64,000 bases of DNA, taken from the NCBI RefSeq assembly GCF_037975245.1, contig NC_092577.1, positions 12,158,013-12,222,012 of the forward strand. Reading direction: 5' to 3'. This DNA comes from Apostichopus japonicus (Eukaryota > Echinodermata > Holothuroidea > Aspidochirotida > Stichopodidae). The notes below the pieces were generated by a model. It worked only from the letters and a program-made list of their open reading frames with translations. It ran no database searches and was not told the origin of the DNA. Position 1 is the first letter of the stretch. Every line of letters begins with the position of its first letter. The translations under genes and the position numbers were made by a program. Positions 12,401-22,134 of the stretch are shown in pieces.

Positions 12401-15400
12401 GAGATTTCAATACAGGGCCAATTCCCTGCACCAATGAGCTGTAGGTTTCGAGCACACCACATATAATAAGTATCAGGGAGCTTACTTGATAGCCATCACA
12501 TATAGGTTCTTCTTGAAGAGTGTTTCTAGTTTCGTCTGGGTGTCCTTCTCTCTTAGAAGGTAAAGCTGTTGAAAACAAAATTACTATATGTACTTATTTC
12601 ATTATTATATATTTGAGTAGGAGAAATGAGGGTGGGGCAAGCATCTGGGAGGGATGGAGGGAGGGGAGGGGGCATTTATTGCACATATCAATATCAGTAC
12701 TGAAGGAAACAGCAAAACCATGATTAGAAAAGTTCGGATCCACACTGAGACGGAGGAGAGAAAGAGTGAGGCCATGGGGTGGAGGGATCGAGGGGGTGGA
12801 GGTGGTGGGAACATCAATATCAGTAATTAAAGTTCAGTTAGAGAAAAAAACAATATGATTTTAATTGCAAGAAGAAGGGAACCAGAGCTTAAATTGTCAT
12901 ATCTAAAGACTACATTATACAAGAATATCATTGAGTTCAAATAGTGAATATTTCTTAAGCATAATGTTCTTAGGAACTGGGTTATTTTAAAACCATATAT
13001 AAAACCATATGGTCCGTATATTTACTGATAGGAACCTCGCACTAAATCCCCAAAAAAGGCTTTCCACGTTTCAGAATGCTTACCCTTTCGTGGTGGGGAA
13101 GGGAGGGGGTTGAAACAAATGAGGGGGGGAGTAGCTTCACATTTGCGACAGTAGAGGGAGGTGTTCTTAAGTAGCACTTTGTTGAAATCCACTACACTTG
13201 TAGATAACCTTTTCTAAAAGAAACGTATTGTGTCAATACTCCAGTAGCATCACATATTTTAAACTCCACTAAGCTTATCGATTTACCTCTTCTAAAACAA
13301 GACGAAAAATTGTCAGAATCATCCTGTTTTTTGTGGGACACGAACTCACCTTCCTGTCTCCTCCAAGTATATAGAGGGAGCCCCACTCCACGATGACACT
13401 GATGACCTCTGGCACTGGAGCGGAATATGCTAATATGGATAGAATGAATGTGAGTTGTCAATGTCGGTAACAGGATAAAAACTGTTATTAACAAAACCGA
13501 AAAAGACCACTGGTGACTCATAGCTCAACAATTCAGACCTCCAAACAATTATGAAGAAGACCTCACCAGATGTAGGATGTTTACATGCAGTAACAGAAAT
13601 TAAAATTCAGCATCCAAAATTTAGGAAGAAGATCTCACCAGATGTAGGGTGTTTCACATGCAATTACAGAAATTAAAAATTCAACGTAAGATCATTTTAA
13701 AAGCCATTTATCAAAGGACTATTAATTTTCTTGTAAGAGTAAAAACTATTTTCTGATTCACGAAATGAAACCTAACGAATGTTTAAAGCTACAACATGAA
13801 TGATCTGATCAATATATTGAAAATTGAATCCGCAACAACCCCACGAAAATACATAATCATATATGTTCTCATTTTGACTTATTACGTAGTGGTATTTATT
13901 TGCTCTGTACCAATAAACTTGTTAGTCACGTCATACACGGTAACCATGTCCATCACTTTTCCGCCTCCGTCTCTGGAAAAACAATTTTAAAAATAAGGAA
14001 AAAAATGAAATAAAGACATAAAGAAAGTGAAATAACCGAACAGAAAATGTTCCTGGTTTCTAATTTATTATCATTTTTGTTTTTTATTATTAAACTAAAA
14101 CTATGACTATATTGAGGAACTGCAGCGTACGATACACAGTGCACCCATGACTCAAAATCAAGATTGAATATTTGACTTTGAGGTCATTCCTACACTTTTT
14201 CTCTTTTCAATACAGCTGTACGTAGAGGGTAGCAATGCCATCTTAATTCATGACTAATGATGCCATGACTAATGATGCATGACCCTTGATTCTTGACCCA
14301 TGATTTAGTATTCATAGGGATACATCGATTCAAATTATTGTGTTCATGTATTTATTAATTAACACTAAAATCGCCAAAAGGTAAGTGGTGAAATTTGGGA
14401 GAGGTTAGGTTTTCTCCAGCACATGGTTACACATAATGCTCGATAGTATATCATATTATACTCTTAACTTGGCTACAGAAACTTTCTCATGAAAGAGAAA
14501 AACGACCTTTATCAAACTGCTTAATATCGACTGCCAAAAGCATGTGTAGGTAAAATTTGTAATCTCTAGAGGGCCTGAGGTTTCGAATCCTAGCAGGATC
14601 TTCTTCAGACTGGCGAACTGAAACAAACTAAGAACACATGAACAGACACAGATGGACAGACAGTGTGCTAGGATTGAAACCACAGGCACTCTAACTTTTA
14701 CACAGAGGAGACGTTCATACGACACCAGAGGGTGAAAGGAATTTCATTTTCTTCAATTATTATGTTCAGTTATTTTTTAGATGCGATCCGCAGTTTGTTT
14801 TGCCAAGATTGAAGATTGCCTTATTTCGGGAGACGCACTCTAGCAACAAACCACACATTACCAAAAGTAAACCGCAGTCAGGAATCTGATTTCAAACGCC
14901 ATAACTTAAATTATCTGAAGAGAAGTTTTTCGTACCCCCCTATCCCTCTCGGAATAGCCTTGTTGTCCTTGGTAACCACCATGAGATAATTCCTGAACCA
15001 CTGCAGTCTGTTCTTGTTCCCTTCAAAGATGAGACAGGACCCTCGTTGATCCGACTGGTAGAAATATAACGCCTGCACAAAAATCAAAGAGAAAAAGATC
15101 AAAATATGCGGATTAATGTTCACTCCATGCTTATGAAACCATGAATGTGTTTGTACCTGATACGTTCAACATAGTTACTGGCACATGTACTTTGTAAATA
15201 CTGCGAGCTATTTCTAATTCCCACTTACTGTATGGGTTAAAAGCGATAGCATCTTTGGGACAATTCATGTTATTATGCTATTGCAAGACATGTTAAGCAT
15301 AAAGACACTGCTATGAAAATTTTGACAGTTTACAGAGGGATTCTTGGTGTTTACTTTAAATAAAACAGAACGTTCTTGTAATATTACCACCTAAAACAAA

Positions 15401-18400
15401 CTACATATGTAACTTGTGTATTATAAAAAGTTCACATGTAGGGAAAATGGGGAGGGGAAGGGGAAGGGGCGGGGTAGGGGAAGGGAGAAGCAAATGGAAC
15501 CAAAATACAGTTTGTTAATTAAAATATCCCTTTGTGCCAGGATTCGAACAAAACATATTACATTGTTGTTTGTTGCAGTTTTTTTTCCCTTCTAACAGAC
15601 ATTTCATACCTTGATTAAGTTTTCTCTTCCCAGCCAAATTTCAAAACTTAAAAAAAAAATGTTTACAGAAGCCAGATGTAATTAACTTTTAATTATGGGA
15701 CTTAGGACAAATGTTACCATTGTCATTAAATGATTAGGCTAGGGTATAAAGACCTAGCATGGAATTTGAACTAGTACACAATGGTGACAGTTTAAATAGA
15801 AGACTCACATCTGAACGACCAATCACAAACTGTTGGTCTTGAGATGAGTCGCTGAGGACTGAACATCCCAGGGAACAGCCGTGACCATCTAATATAACCT
15901 GGAGATGATTAAAAATATGATAAAAGATAAGAAGTTGTGTAAAGCTTCATAAATTGGTTAATCTCCTGAGAGAGGTTGTAGTGGTCTCATTTCGGTATTT
16001 CGATGCACACATCAGTGGAGTGTTAGCTCAGTGGCCAACGCTTGACTTTAGCCCCAAAAAATTCATCTAAATATCAAAAGTTGTAGACGACCGTTAAATA
16101 CCACCGCTATCAGTCTTGGTTTCTGTAAATACTGTTATAACCAAAAATAATTTCTTTGCTTTTAAAACATATTTTCCAGTAAGTTGCTGAAAATGTTGCA
16201 AAGAGCGTCGTACGATATTGATAACTCTGACAAGTGGGTTTTCTTGTTCTCATATTAAAATATCACTCGCCTTGTTGCATCCTTTGGACGTGACGGTAGT
16301 GGAGATGACAGATGTTTCCGTGGAAACAAACAGAGTGGTGCCGTACTGGCTGTGCCTGAATGCCAGACCTGTCACCATTGACTTTTCCTGGAACAGAGGT
16401 TGCGGTTTACTGTGCCTGTTTGCATAACAGAAACAGAAAAAATATATATAAAAACTAATATTTTTTTAATTTTACAACTAGAAAGTAAATTTTTCGATCT
16501 GTTTTTTATATTGTGACAAGGAGTGTTAGCTCAGTGGTTAACGCCGGTGCCTTTCAATCATAAGGTCCCGAGTTCGAGTCGCTCTAAATGTCGTCCAGTT
16601 ATAGAGTTGTTGACAATTGACAATTCCTAATCATGGACGTTAAAATATGAATCTAAGAGACTGACTTCGGTCAGCTTGCGGCTTTAATAAGCCAATGATG
16701 GCTTCTTCGCGAGTTCCTGCTTGTAGGAGGATCTAAAATACATACAATACATACATTGTTCGAACGTACATTTGAAAACAAGAACGACATTAAGATTGTT
16801 TGATTCAGACAGTTGAAAGAATGGAGAAGGGGAGGGGGTGGGGAAGGAGGTATAATACAAAGGTACCTTCTTACTTGACATTTGCAAACCTACTCACCTG
16901 TCTTTGGTCACGTCTCCTCTGTAGATAGTAACACTGCCATCCAGAAATCCGATGGCCATGAGGTTAAGGTTCTCACTGACTGTCATAGCAGTGACTGGAC
17001 TGGGCCTGCCGTTACCTGGCAAGGCCCGAGTGAGCCGTGTAGCTGTCGGGTTACCACTCTTATCAAGCTAAAATAAGAAACACAAAATTGACTTTATTTG
17101 AAAATATTGTAGCGTTCTTGTTTCTTTTTGTCTTGTTTTTATTAACAGTTAAAGGACAAGTGTGCTTACAATGTCAATATCATTGAATTCCTCCTTTCCT
17201 TTATTGTACCTACAGTATCATTCCCTCTCCACCACCTGCCTACTCCCTCTACTACCTTCCCATCCCCACCCCTTCCAACAATCTGCCTACGTTGTTCTCC
17301 AGGAGTATTTGACATTCCTAGTTTAGGTTTTACAGAATGTGCAGTTTTGAATTGTCCACTCAGTTCATGAAACCCTTTTAAACAGTCAACAGTGTATGTA
17401 TATGTATATTAGATCCTCCTGCAAGCAGGAACTCGCGAAGAAGCCTAATTGGCTTATCAAAGCCGCAAGCTGACCGAAGTCAGTCTCTCACATTCATATT
17501 TAACGTCCATGATTATGAATTGTTAATTGTCAACAACTCTGTAACTGGACAACAATGCATTCATAACGTACAGTCCAGTACAGCACAGTAGAGTATAGTA
17601 CAGTACAGCACAGTGCACAGAACAGCACAGCACAGAGCAGTACAGTATAGCACAGCACAGTAAAGTTCAGAACAGCACATTACAGCATAGCACAGTACAG
17701 CACAATACAGCACAGTACAGTACTACTGTACAATATGTACATGACACCAATGCTCCTTTTCTAGGGTTAAACTACTGCACAACACATTGTGATAGCTACA
17801 GTACAACCTTGTGAGTCAAGATAATACAATATTGCCAAGGGGTGACGGCAGAGTGTCATAAACACTTAAAAATGACATTCTTTTACCTGTACATCTAACA
17901 AAGGATGATGTCTCCCTTCACCAGCCCTGTAAACACTCTATCCCTTCCCACTTCCCCCACTATCTCTATAACAGGTCGTCCCACACTAACTCCAAACAAA
18001 CATGCTTTCTTAATTCCTTTCAGAAATAATGTACAGTATGCCAAGAAACCCACTATATTAGAAGAAAAAAAAATCTGGAAATTGGAACAAGTCTTAAAGT
18101 ACAAACTAGCAAAGCAGATATCTATTTTGGATTCATAAAGCTCAGTGAAATATGTTTTTCATCAAAATAAACAAGAAGGTAATTATAAGGGGTCACAGAG
18201 TAAACACTTACCTTATCCAGATGCCAGACTTTAATGATGGGGTTTGTTCCAGATTCATCATTCTATAATAATAATAATAATAATACCAATGGTGATTTAT
18301 AACATGCGCCTAATCCACCCGGAAGGGTGCTCAAGTCGTAAAATAGGCAAAAACAGAAAGTCATCAAACTTGAAATAATCAGCTGAATTCCTTCTCTGTG

Positions 18401-21400
18401 TTATAAATATCACTCTGTTGTTTATTTGTTTGTGTTTTGGTTTTACAAGCTATAAATATTCCTATATCAATTATTGAACATCTTAAGAAAATGCTTTTAG
18501 AGACTCTTAGCCCTGAACAGACCTTTGGAGCAATTGTTACATGAGTATGGTAGCTACAGTATGAAGGAAAGTACTTTCGAAACAATCGAAAGTATTTTTA
18601 GAAACTAATAAGAAAGTGCCTTCAAAACATTCTTCATTCAGGGCCAATAACGTTCAGGCAGTGTGTGCTCCGACCTATTTACATAGAGGTTTAAATATAC
18701 TTACCCCAACAGATACAATAATGTTGTGTTGCTTTAACTGGTACAGATGTGACACTCTCAGTTCATATGCCCTGAAACTAACAAGATCCAAGTCCCTATT
18801 CAACATGTGGATGGCGCCCTCTGTGTCTCCGAACACAATACTGCCATGTCCGCTGGTACATGCAGTAATGTCAACATCCTGTGTGAACAAATGGAAATAA
18901 CTTGAATCAAATTTTAAGAAATGCTAAAAAAAAAAAAATCTGATCGCTGCAAATGTGGTTTGAAATTATTCATCAATACCACCACCCTCCAACCAACCCC
19001 ACACCCCCAACCTATCCCACAGCCCCGCCTCCCTCCTTTGACTGACATGCGTTTCACAGAAGATTTTATTGTATAGTAGGTCATTATTAATAAAACAATA
19101 TCTTAAAGATATCCTTATAAATACAACCTTCAATGTTTACTCATTGAATAATTTATCAATTCAAATTTTGTGAAGCAGTGTTGAAGGCTCTGGTTTTCTC
19201 CTATTTATAATATACATTGGTTTCTGTATACAAAACCTTGCTACACATTCTTTTCACCTGTATAGCAAGTTGCACATTTCGGATAGCTTTACGCAATGTC
19301 ATACTAATATATTATTCCCTTTTACTCAATGTGTATCCACTACATCTAAACTATTCCCTCCCTGCCCATGATTTAAAAACATCATTAAAAAACAAGGAAA
19401 TCTTCAAAATGTTTTTCAGCAATTTTCTGTCTCAGAATTGGATACTACTGTATGTTAGATAAGCTCTGCTTATTTATAATGATATCATTGGACATACTGT
19501 AGATTGACCATACAAATGAACTTACCTTCAATCCTGTAAAATCTTCATCAGAGCCAAGTCTTTTCACTGTTTCTTTATCAAAGAAGGTAAATCTTCGCCA
19601 CTGTAATACAATCATGTACAGAAATATATAATTAATGTGTTTGTGCTGCTGTATGCCTGAACATTAACACAATTTAGTTTTGAGTATAATCAAGTCGGTA
19701 AACTTTGGAAGGGAGTCAATTAGTTAATAAACGTCCAGGATCGCTTATCTCAGAACTTTTATATTTAACTCACTTCAGAAACATTAATGACACAGAATGA
19801 ATCCACCAAAGCTCAAGTCAGTTTAATAGTAGTCCAATATATCAATTGAAATTGAAGTATAAATATGATATAAGCGTAGCACTTGAATACTGTACATCCA
19901 AGTGTCTGAAAAAAAAGTCTAGATTAGATTAGAGTCTAGCATAGTTTGAGTAAGCTAGCCCCTTAAGTACAGAAAATGAAAACCTTTTATGCCATATGGA
20001 TATATTAAATTGTCAATATTCTCTGGTTTGCTACAGAACAGCGTTTTATACTACAGATCATAAAATAAACATTTAGACCAAACATCTAATGTTACTATAT
20101 GGATGGATCATCAGAACCACTCTACAGAAAATGAAATGTCTTGATGACCTTATGTCCTAAGAGTATGACACGTTCCCTTGTTAGACTCAAGGGGATAGGC
20201 TGGATCCTGGAAGATCGTTTTTAGCTAAACGAATATTGCGAGCATTAATCTTGTGTAGTCCTTGACGTGTGGTCCTTCTTTGTCCGGATAGGATGTGGTT
20301 ATCCAGAAGCTGCTTGAATTAGAGCACACTAGGGGCAGATTTGAGCTCTGGTGGTAGTTTATTCCATAGGGGGATGATGCGTGGATAGAGCTCCGAGAGT
20401 TTTGAAGTTCAAATCATGCGATGAACGAGTTGCTGCTGCGGTCAGCTAAAATATGAAGCAAGTTACTAGGCGTAATGCCATGAGTTTCTTTTTTTTTAAG
20501 GCGATGAGCCGAGTTTTGGTCACACATATTTCTCATTTATCCCAGTTGATATCTACAAGCATATTGTTAACACTGCTAGTGCATTTGCAGTCATTCATAA
20601 CAAATACTGCTGCACGTCGTTGGACATCTTTGTGTGTGGTATAATATGGGTCCTTTATTGAGCTGGCATACTCTAGCTTTGGTCTATATAATATAGGTCT
20701 TGTAGGCTTCCTTTGTGGGTGATGGACAGTTCCACAGTTTCTTTTCAAGAGGCTGAGGAGTTTGTTGGCACTATTAACAGACTTTGTGATATGTTTTGTC
20801 CAGGAAAGATCATTTGATAAAGTTCTCAACACCAAGTTAGGGAAGATGGTTAACCACCTGAAGTTCTGAATCACCCATGAATTTAATCATTGGAGACTGG
20901 CTTCTTCTTGTGGGTCATATGCATAGCGAAACATCTGGGATGTTGAAACTTCATCTGCCAGAGAGACTCCGATTTGCAAGGTGCAGTTATATCTTAAAGG
21001 CTGCCCTGATCTCAAGGTGGTACAACTTCATAAATAAGCAATGATGTGGAACCACATCGAACGCCTTGCTTAAGTCCATAATACACAAATCTACCTAACC
21101 ACATTTATCTAAAAGTCCTGCTATGTCATTTACCAGACCAGTCAGTTGGGTTTCAAAAGATCTACCACATCTAAAGCCATGTTGCTCTTTACTAAGTATG
21201 CAATGATTACCAAAACGAGCCATTATGTTACTGACAATAATATCCAATGTAGACAATACTTAGTAAGCCAAACTGGACGGTAATCTGATGGTTTTGATAG
21301 GTCCCTTTTCTATACTATGGGTGTCACAATTGCTAAACGACAGTCCTGAGGGATAGTACCAGTGGAGATATATTTCTGAAAAATCTTTTGTAGGATAGGC

Positions 21401-22134
21401 ACAATGGCTGGAGAGCAATCCTTCAGAATCTTTGCAGTTGCTTTGTGGATTTAAAGTTCCTTTAAAAGTTTCTCAATACCAGTGGAAGTAGTAGTGACAA
21501 TAATATCAGCTCACTGGTCTTCAGTTTAGTGTTGGTAGGTCTAGCAGATTTTCTTTAGTCAAAACTTAGCAGAATTGAGTATTAAGGACCTCCGCTTTTT
21601 CTATGGCACTTGAGGCAAGGCAACTGGTGCTCTGAAGATGACTATAACACCAAAAGCCTCTCAGCGAATATATTTTGTATATCCATTGTTATTGCAGGTT
21701 GCAGGAGTGTCGCAAATATTACAGAAATAGCCTATATTATAAGCCTACTTTCTGCAAAGCCTTTTAAGATGTCTGTCGATTTTACATCTGATCTCTTTTA
21801 ATTTATCGCAATTCATTCTTATCCAACTGTCGGAGATTAACATCATGTATTTCTGCAACTCGTCAGTCGGACGAATAGTGCGACCGCTGAGACGACTTCC
21901 AGTCCCCCATGTATAGTCTTGGTGAATAGGCAGTGTATTTCTGAGATCGCAAAACCCCTACCTGTGCTGTGAATATAGATCTGTAATTCCAATTATTTTT
22001 CCAACACATATACTCAGAGCAATGCCACATATTTCTGCTCAAAAAAGGTTAAAATGAGAACTTTCACGCTACGATGCATGGGATCTACGAATTTTCTAGA
22101 AAGGCTAAAGCAGACAAACCTGAAGGAACGTCAT
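380..22134 (-). CDS. VPS11: VPS11, HOPS/CORVET core subunit (5' part of the gene; 3' end lies outside the window)
   Basis: VPS11 is a shared core subunit of the CORVET and HOPS tethering complexes, which drive endosome and lysosome fusion. I joined 20 firm minus-strand exons by matching splice sites, phase and similarity to human VPS11. The joined frame is open for about 705 codons, or about 725 with both cassette exons, against roughly 940 residues in the human protein. Residues 1 to about 360 form the N-terminal WD-type propeller, including LRVSHLYQLKQHNI and HGCSLGCSVLSD. The rest is alpha-solenoid with the clathrin-repeat region, including GDHLYSKGDHDGAIQQYIKT, CRQAGYFEHALYL and WYLKIQLEDIKDFQEAL. 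The last exon seen ends at 380; the remaining solenoid and RING-H2 domain must lie before base 1. Odd points are a five-codon first coding exon, one GC-AG intron, and two 30-nt cassette exons. The gene diverges from MRPS14. Confidence 0.97.
801..1183. repeat. Local repeats: three copies of a ~75-95 bp unit plus an 18-bp array
   Basis: Copies of a unit starting GATATTTTGGCATTTCAC and containing CACTAAAAGACAATTTTCA begin near 801, 895 and 1119. Between the second and third copy, 1004-1090 is a near-perfect 18-bp tandem array, GAAAATACATAATAAAAT, of almost five copies. It lies in a VPS11 intron. Confidence 0.85.
1396..1484 (-). CDS. VPS11: VPS11 exon 20
   Basis: 89 nt. DLALVLCQKHNFSKGILYLY matches human DKALVLCQMHDFQDGVLYLY. 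It ends in phase 2 with donor GTAAGT. Confidence 0.95.
2760..2897 (-). CDS. VPS11: VPS11 exon 19
   Basis: 46 codons, phase 0. QLIYNTYLELCLNDMMHKQD aligns with human QGIYDTLLELRLQNWAHEKD. Donor GTAAAT. Confidence 0.95.
3094..3240. repeat. Tandem duplication, ~75-bp unit, two copies
   Basis: AAAGAATGYTCTCCCAGTAA recurs at 3094 and 3169, followed by matching ACTGACA-containing sequence. It is a diverged local duplication within a VPS11 intron. Confidence 0.8.
3371..3504 (-). CDS. VPS11: VPS11 exon 18
   Basis: 134 nt, entering in phase 1. ASAEEFIHIFVNNSPKLSEF and LEHMIK match human NSEEFIPIFANNPRELKAFLEHM. The preceding GGLPPPLQR lies in a variable loop. Confidence 0.96.
4567..5172 (-). pseudogene. 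Ty3/Gypsy-type integrase fragment, interrupted by a LINE 3' end
   Basis: On the minus strand, 5172-5092 encodes an integrase-core segment with VVDCFSKRPEAFPL. After the insert, 4770-4567 continues with GAPNNLASD, then YHSQTNAACERYN, the typical last part of a retroviral-type integrase core (D,D35E fold). The two halves join in the same frame if one copy of the 28-bp flanking repeat is removed. No LTR, gag or reverse transcriptase is seen nearby, so this is a relic in a VPS11 intron. Confidence 0.8.
4799..5063 (+). mobile_element. 5'-truncated non-LTR retrotransposon 3' end with 28-bp target site duplication
   Basis: A 265-bp insert encodes TRRLRFFGHA and ends DSDTWRRLITEHVR-stop, typical of the C-terminus of non-LTR retrotransposon ORF2. 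It closes with a TAC-repeat tail. It is flanked by 28-bp direct repeats at 4771-4798 and 5064-5091 that differ by one base, the expected target duplication. It landed inside the Gypsy integrase relic. Confidence 0.85.
5186..5385. repeat. Tandem duplication, ~95-100 bp unit, two copies
   Basis: AGCTAGGTACCAAGCTA followed by CTAATGAAATATAACACCAA occurs twice, near 5200 and 5300. It lies next to the Gypsy relic in a VPS11 intron. Confidence 0.8.
6307..6579. repeat. Diverged duplication, ~115-bp unit, two copies 159 bp apart
   Basis: A GATTGATTTGATTGT-rich unit ending in CTTTCAAGAA-type sequence is found at 6307-6421 and 6466-6579. Confidence 0.7.
6579..6656. repeat. Perfect 39-bp tandem duplication with an embedded hairpin
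   Basis: The two 39-bp units are identical. Each contains CTGCCCTCA-C-TGAGGGCAG, a 9-bp perfect inverted repeat with a one-base loop. The lack of divergence suggests a recent event. Confidence 0.9.
7290..7319 (-). CDS. VPS11: VPS11 candidate cassette exon 17b (30 nt)
   Basis: A second 30-nt open segment in the same intron, with acceptor TTTCTTGTAG and donor GTAATTTT. It has the same phase 1 on both sides and the same GAGG end before the donor as 17a. It would add AKLLIEGEQE. Using either, both or neither cassette keeps VPS11 in frame. This is a prediction from splice signals only. Confidence 0.5.
7989..8018 (-). CDS. VPS11: VPS11 candidate cassette exon 17a (30 nt)
   Basis: A 30-nt open segment with acceptor CTACCCAG and donor GTAATTTG, phase 1 on both sides. 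It would add about ten residues, AAPGTDSSDE, without shifting the frame. A second AG three bases inside makes a NAGNAG acceptor. It is not needed for the frame and no homology supports it, so constitutive, alternative or no use are all possible. Confidence 0.6.
8749..8854 (-). CDS. VPS11: VPS11 exon 16
   Basis: 106 nt. AMENMKKYGKTLMSQEPDKT aligns with human AESNMKRYGKILMHHIPEQT. It ends in phase 1 with donor GTGAG, directly before the variable loop where the cassette exons lie. Confidence 0.96.
9043..9189 (-). CDS. VPS11: VPS11 exon 15
   Basis: 49 codons, phase 0. VCRQAGYFEHALYLSEKH and WYLKIQLEDIKDFQEALSHI match the human clathrin-repeat region almost residue for residue. Confidence 0.98.
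9870..9914 (-). CDS. VPS11: VPS11 exon 14
   Basis: 15 codons, TEEREVNFDVETAIK, phase 0 at both ends. It matches human SEVHFDVETAIK. Donor GTACAG. Confidence 0.93.
9978..10229. repeat. 12-bp minisatellite, about 21 copies
   Basis: The unit is ATGCTATGCAAA with frequent C/T and G/A exchanges. Because 12 is divisible by three, the array is open in several frames on both strands and gives spurious repetitive ORFs. It is in the VPS11 intron between exons 13 and 14, ending about 60 bp beyond exon 14. Confidence 0.95.
10572..10718 (-). CDS. VPS11: VPS11 exon 13
   Basis: 49 codons, phase 0. FLDAQRIHNLTAYLQALHKQ and HTTLLLNCYTKLKD are nearly identical to human VPS11. The donor GTGCAT is weaker than consensus. 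Confidence 0.96.
10962..11025. repeat. G-rich minisatellite, 12-13 bp unit
   Basis: About four to five copies of GGGAGGGGGTAA. The plus strand has many runs of three or more G and could fold as a G-quadruplex. It is in a VPS11 intron. Confidence 0.85.
11590..11743 (-). CDS. VPS11: VPS11 exon 12
   Basis: 154 nt. It contains YGDHLYSKGDHDGAIQQY and LEPSYVIRK, which are among the most conserved VPS11 solenoid helices. Confidence 0.97.
12486..12565 (-). CDS. VPS11: VPS11 exon 11
   Basis: 80 nt. LREKDTQTKLETLFKKNLY matches the human LQEKDTQTKLEMLFKKNLF that begins the solenoid. It ends with two bases of the Asn codon. Confidence 0.96.
13350..13429 (-). CDS. VPS11: VPS11 exon 10
   Basis: 80 nt encoding the end of the propeller, VISVIVEWGSLYIL, matching human VVDVLAEWGSLYVL. 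Donor GTGAG. Confidence 0.95.
13551..13686. repeat. Tandem duplication, ~70-bp unit, two copies
   Basis: CTCACCAGATGTAGG and ACAGAAATTAAAA recur in the same order at 13551 and 13623, in the VPS11 intron between exons 9 and 10. Confidence 0.85.
13911..13972 (-). CDS. VPS11: VPS11 exon 9
   Basis: 62 nt encoding DGGGKVMDMVTVYDVTNKFI. It aligns with human NIYDLCNKFIAYS. It starts with one base and ends with one base, before the donor GTACAG. Confidence 0.93.
14936..15072 (-). CDS. VPS11: VPS11 exon 8
   Basis: 137 nt. ALYFYQSDQRGSCLIFEGNK matches human YLYQPDERGPCFAFEGHK. The donor lies inside a run of six G. Cutting before the last G leaves two bases, which fits the phase of exon 9. Confidence 0.95.
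15809..15898 (-). CDS. VPS11: VPS11 exon 7
   Basis: 30 codons, phase 0 at both ends. VILDGHGCSLGCSVLSDSSQ matches human VELDTHGCGLRCSALSDPSQ, which fixes the frame across the GC-AG intron. Confidence 0.95.
16271..16415 (-). CDS. VPS11: VPS11 exon 6 (followed by a GC donor)
   Basis: 145 nt. It completes Arg and continues HSKPQPLFQEKSMVTGLAFR, matching human RHSKTQ and VTGLAFR. It ends CNK immediately before GCGAGT. The only nearby GT donor, three bases on, would shift the frame of exon 7, so a GC-AG intron is the better reading. Confidence 0.92.
16521..16756 (+). mobile_element. tRNA-headed SINE, family A, full-length copy
   Basis: The head GTTAGCTCAGTGGTTAACGC resembles a Pol III A box and GTCCCGAGTTCGAGTC a B box. 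A roughly 150-bp body follows, with CTGACTTCGGTCAGCTTGC and TCCTGCTTGTAGGAGG, then an ATACAT tail. Copies recur at 30661, 41195 and, inverted, 17392. A tRNA gene is excluded because the 3' part does not fold back to the head. A short head-only relic lies near 16016-16050. Confidence 0.9.
16898..17067 (-). CDS. VPS11: VPS11 exon 5
   Basis: 170 nt, beginning in phase 0 and ending with two bases of an Arg codon before GTGAG. It contains ENLNLMAIGFLDGSVTIYRG, a conserved propeller blade. Confidence 0.96.
17392..17555 (-). mobile_element. SINE family A, 5'-truncated, inverted copy
   Basis: The reverse complement of the family A body is present from the GTCGTCC-like region to AGGAGGATCT with a TATGTA tail. 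The tRNA-like head is missing. It is in the VPS11 intron between exons 4 and 5. Confidence 0.88.
17569..17730. repeat. Pentanucleotide satellite CAGTA/CAGCA
   Basis: About 160 bp of degenerate ACAGT/ACAGC repeats, next to the inverted SINE. Confidence 0.9.
18212..18262 (-). CDS. VPS11: VPS11 exon 4
   Basis: 17 codons, NDESGTNPIIKVWHLDK, phase 0 at both ends. It matches the human segment EEGINPLVKIWNLEK. A short ATA repeat sits in the acceptor region. Confidence 0.95.
18705..18878 (-). CDS. VPS11: VPS11 exon 3
   Basis: 58 codons, phase 0 at both ends. It carries GSIVFGDTEGAIHML and LRVSHLYQLKQHNIIVSVG, propeller blades that are nearly identical to the human protein. Confidence 0.97.
19526..19600 (-). 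CDS. VPS11: VPS11 exon 2
   Basis: 25 codons, phase 0 at both ends, with acceptor TTACAG and donor GTAAG. It begins WRRFTFFDKETVKRL, the conserved N-terminal strand of the VPS11 propeller. Confidence 0.95.
20160..21620 (-). pseudogene. Decayed non-LTR retrotransposon reverse transcriptase in VPS11 intron 1
   Basis: Minus-strand fragments in several frames read KDCSPAIVPIL, then DLSKAFDVVPH around 21066, then LSWTKHITKSVNSANKLLSL near 20800, and IIPLWNKLPPELKS near 20370. This is the normal order in a CR1/L2-like ORF2, from fingers and palm through thumb to the C-terminal tail. Several in-frame stops and frameshifts break it. It occupies over half of VPS11 intron 1. Confidence 0.85.
22120..22134 (-). 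CDS. VPS11: VPS11 coding exon 1 (start codon, five codons)
   Basis: The exon reads MTFLQ and is followed by a GTTTG donor. Joined to exon 2 it gives MTFLQWRRFTFFDKE, which matches the human start MAAYLQWRRFVFFDKE in register. The intron behind it is about 2.5 kb. The start is chosen because no other ATG near a phase-0 donor fits this N-terminus. Confidence 0.88.

Noticed and set aside
16521-16600. tRNA gene at a TAGCTCAGTGGTTAACGC head
   Set aside because: The 3' acceptor half is missing and the same head recurs with a SINE body and tail at other sites.
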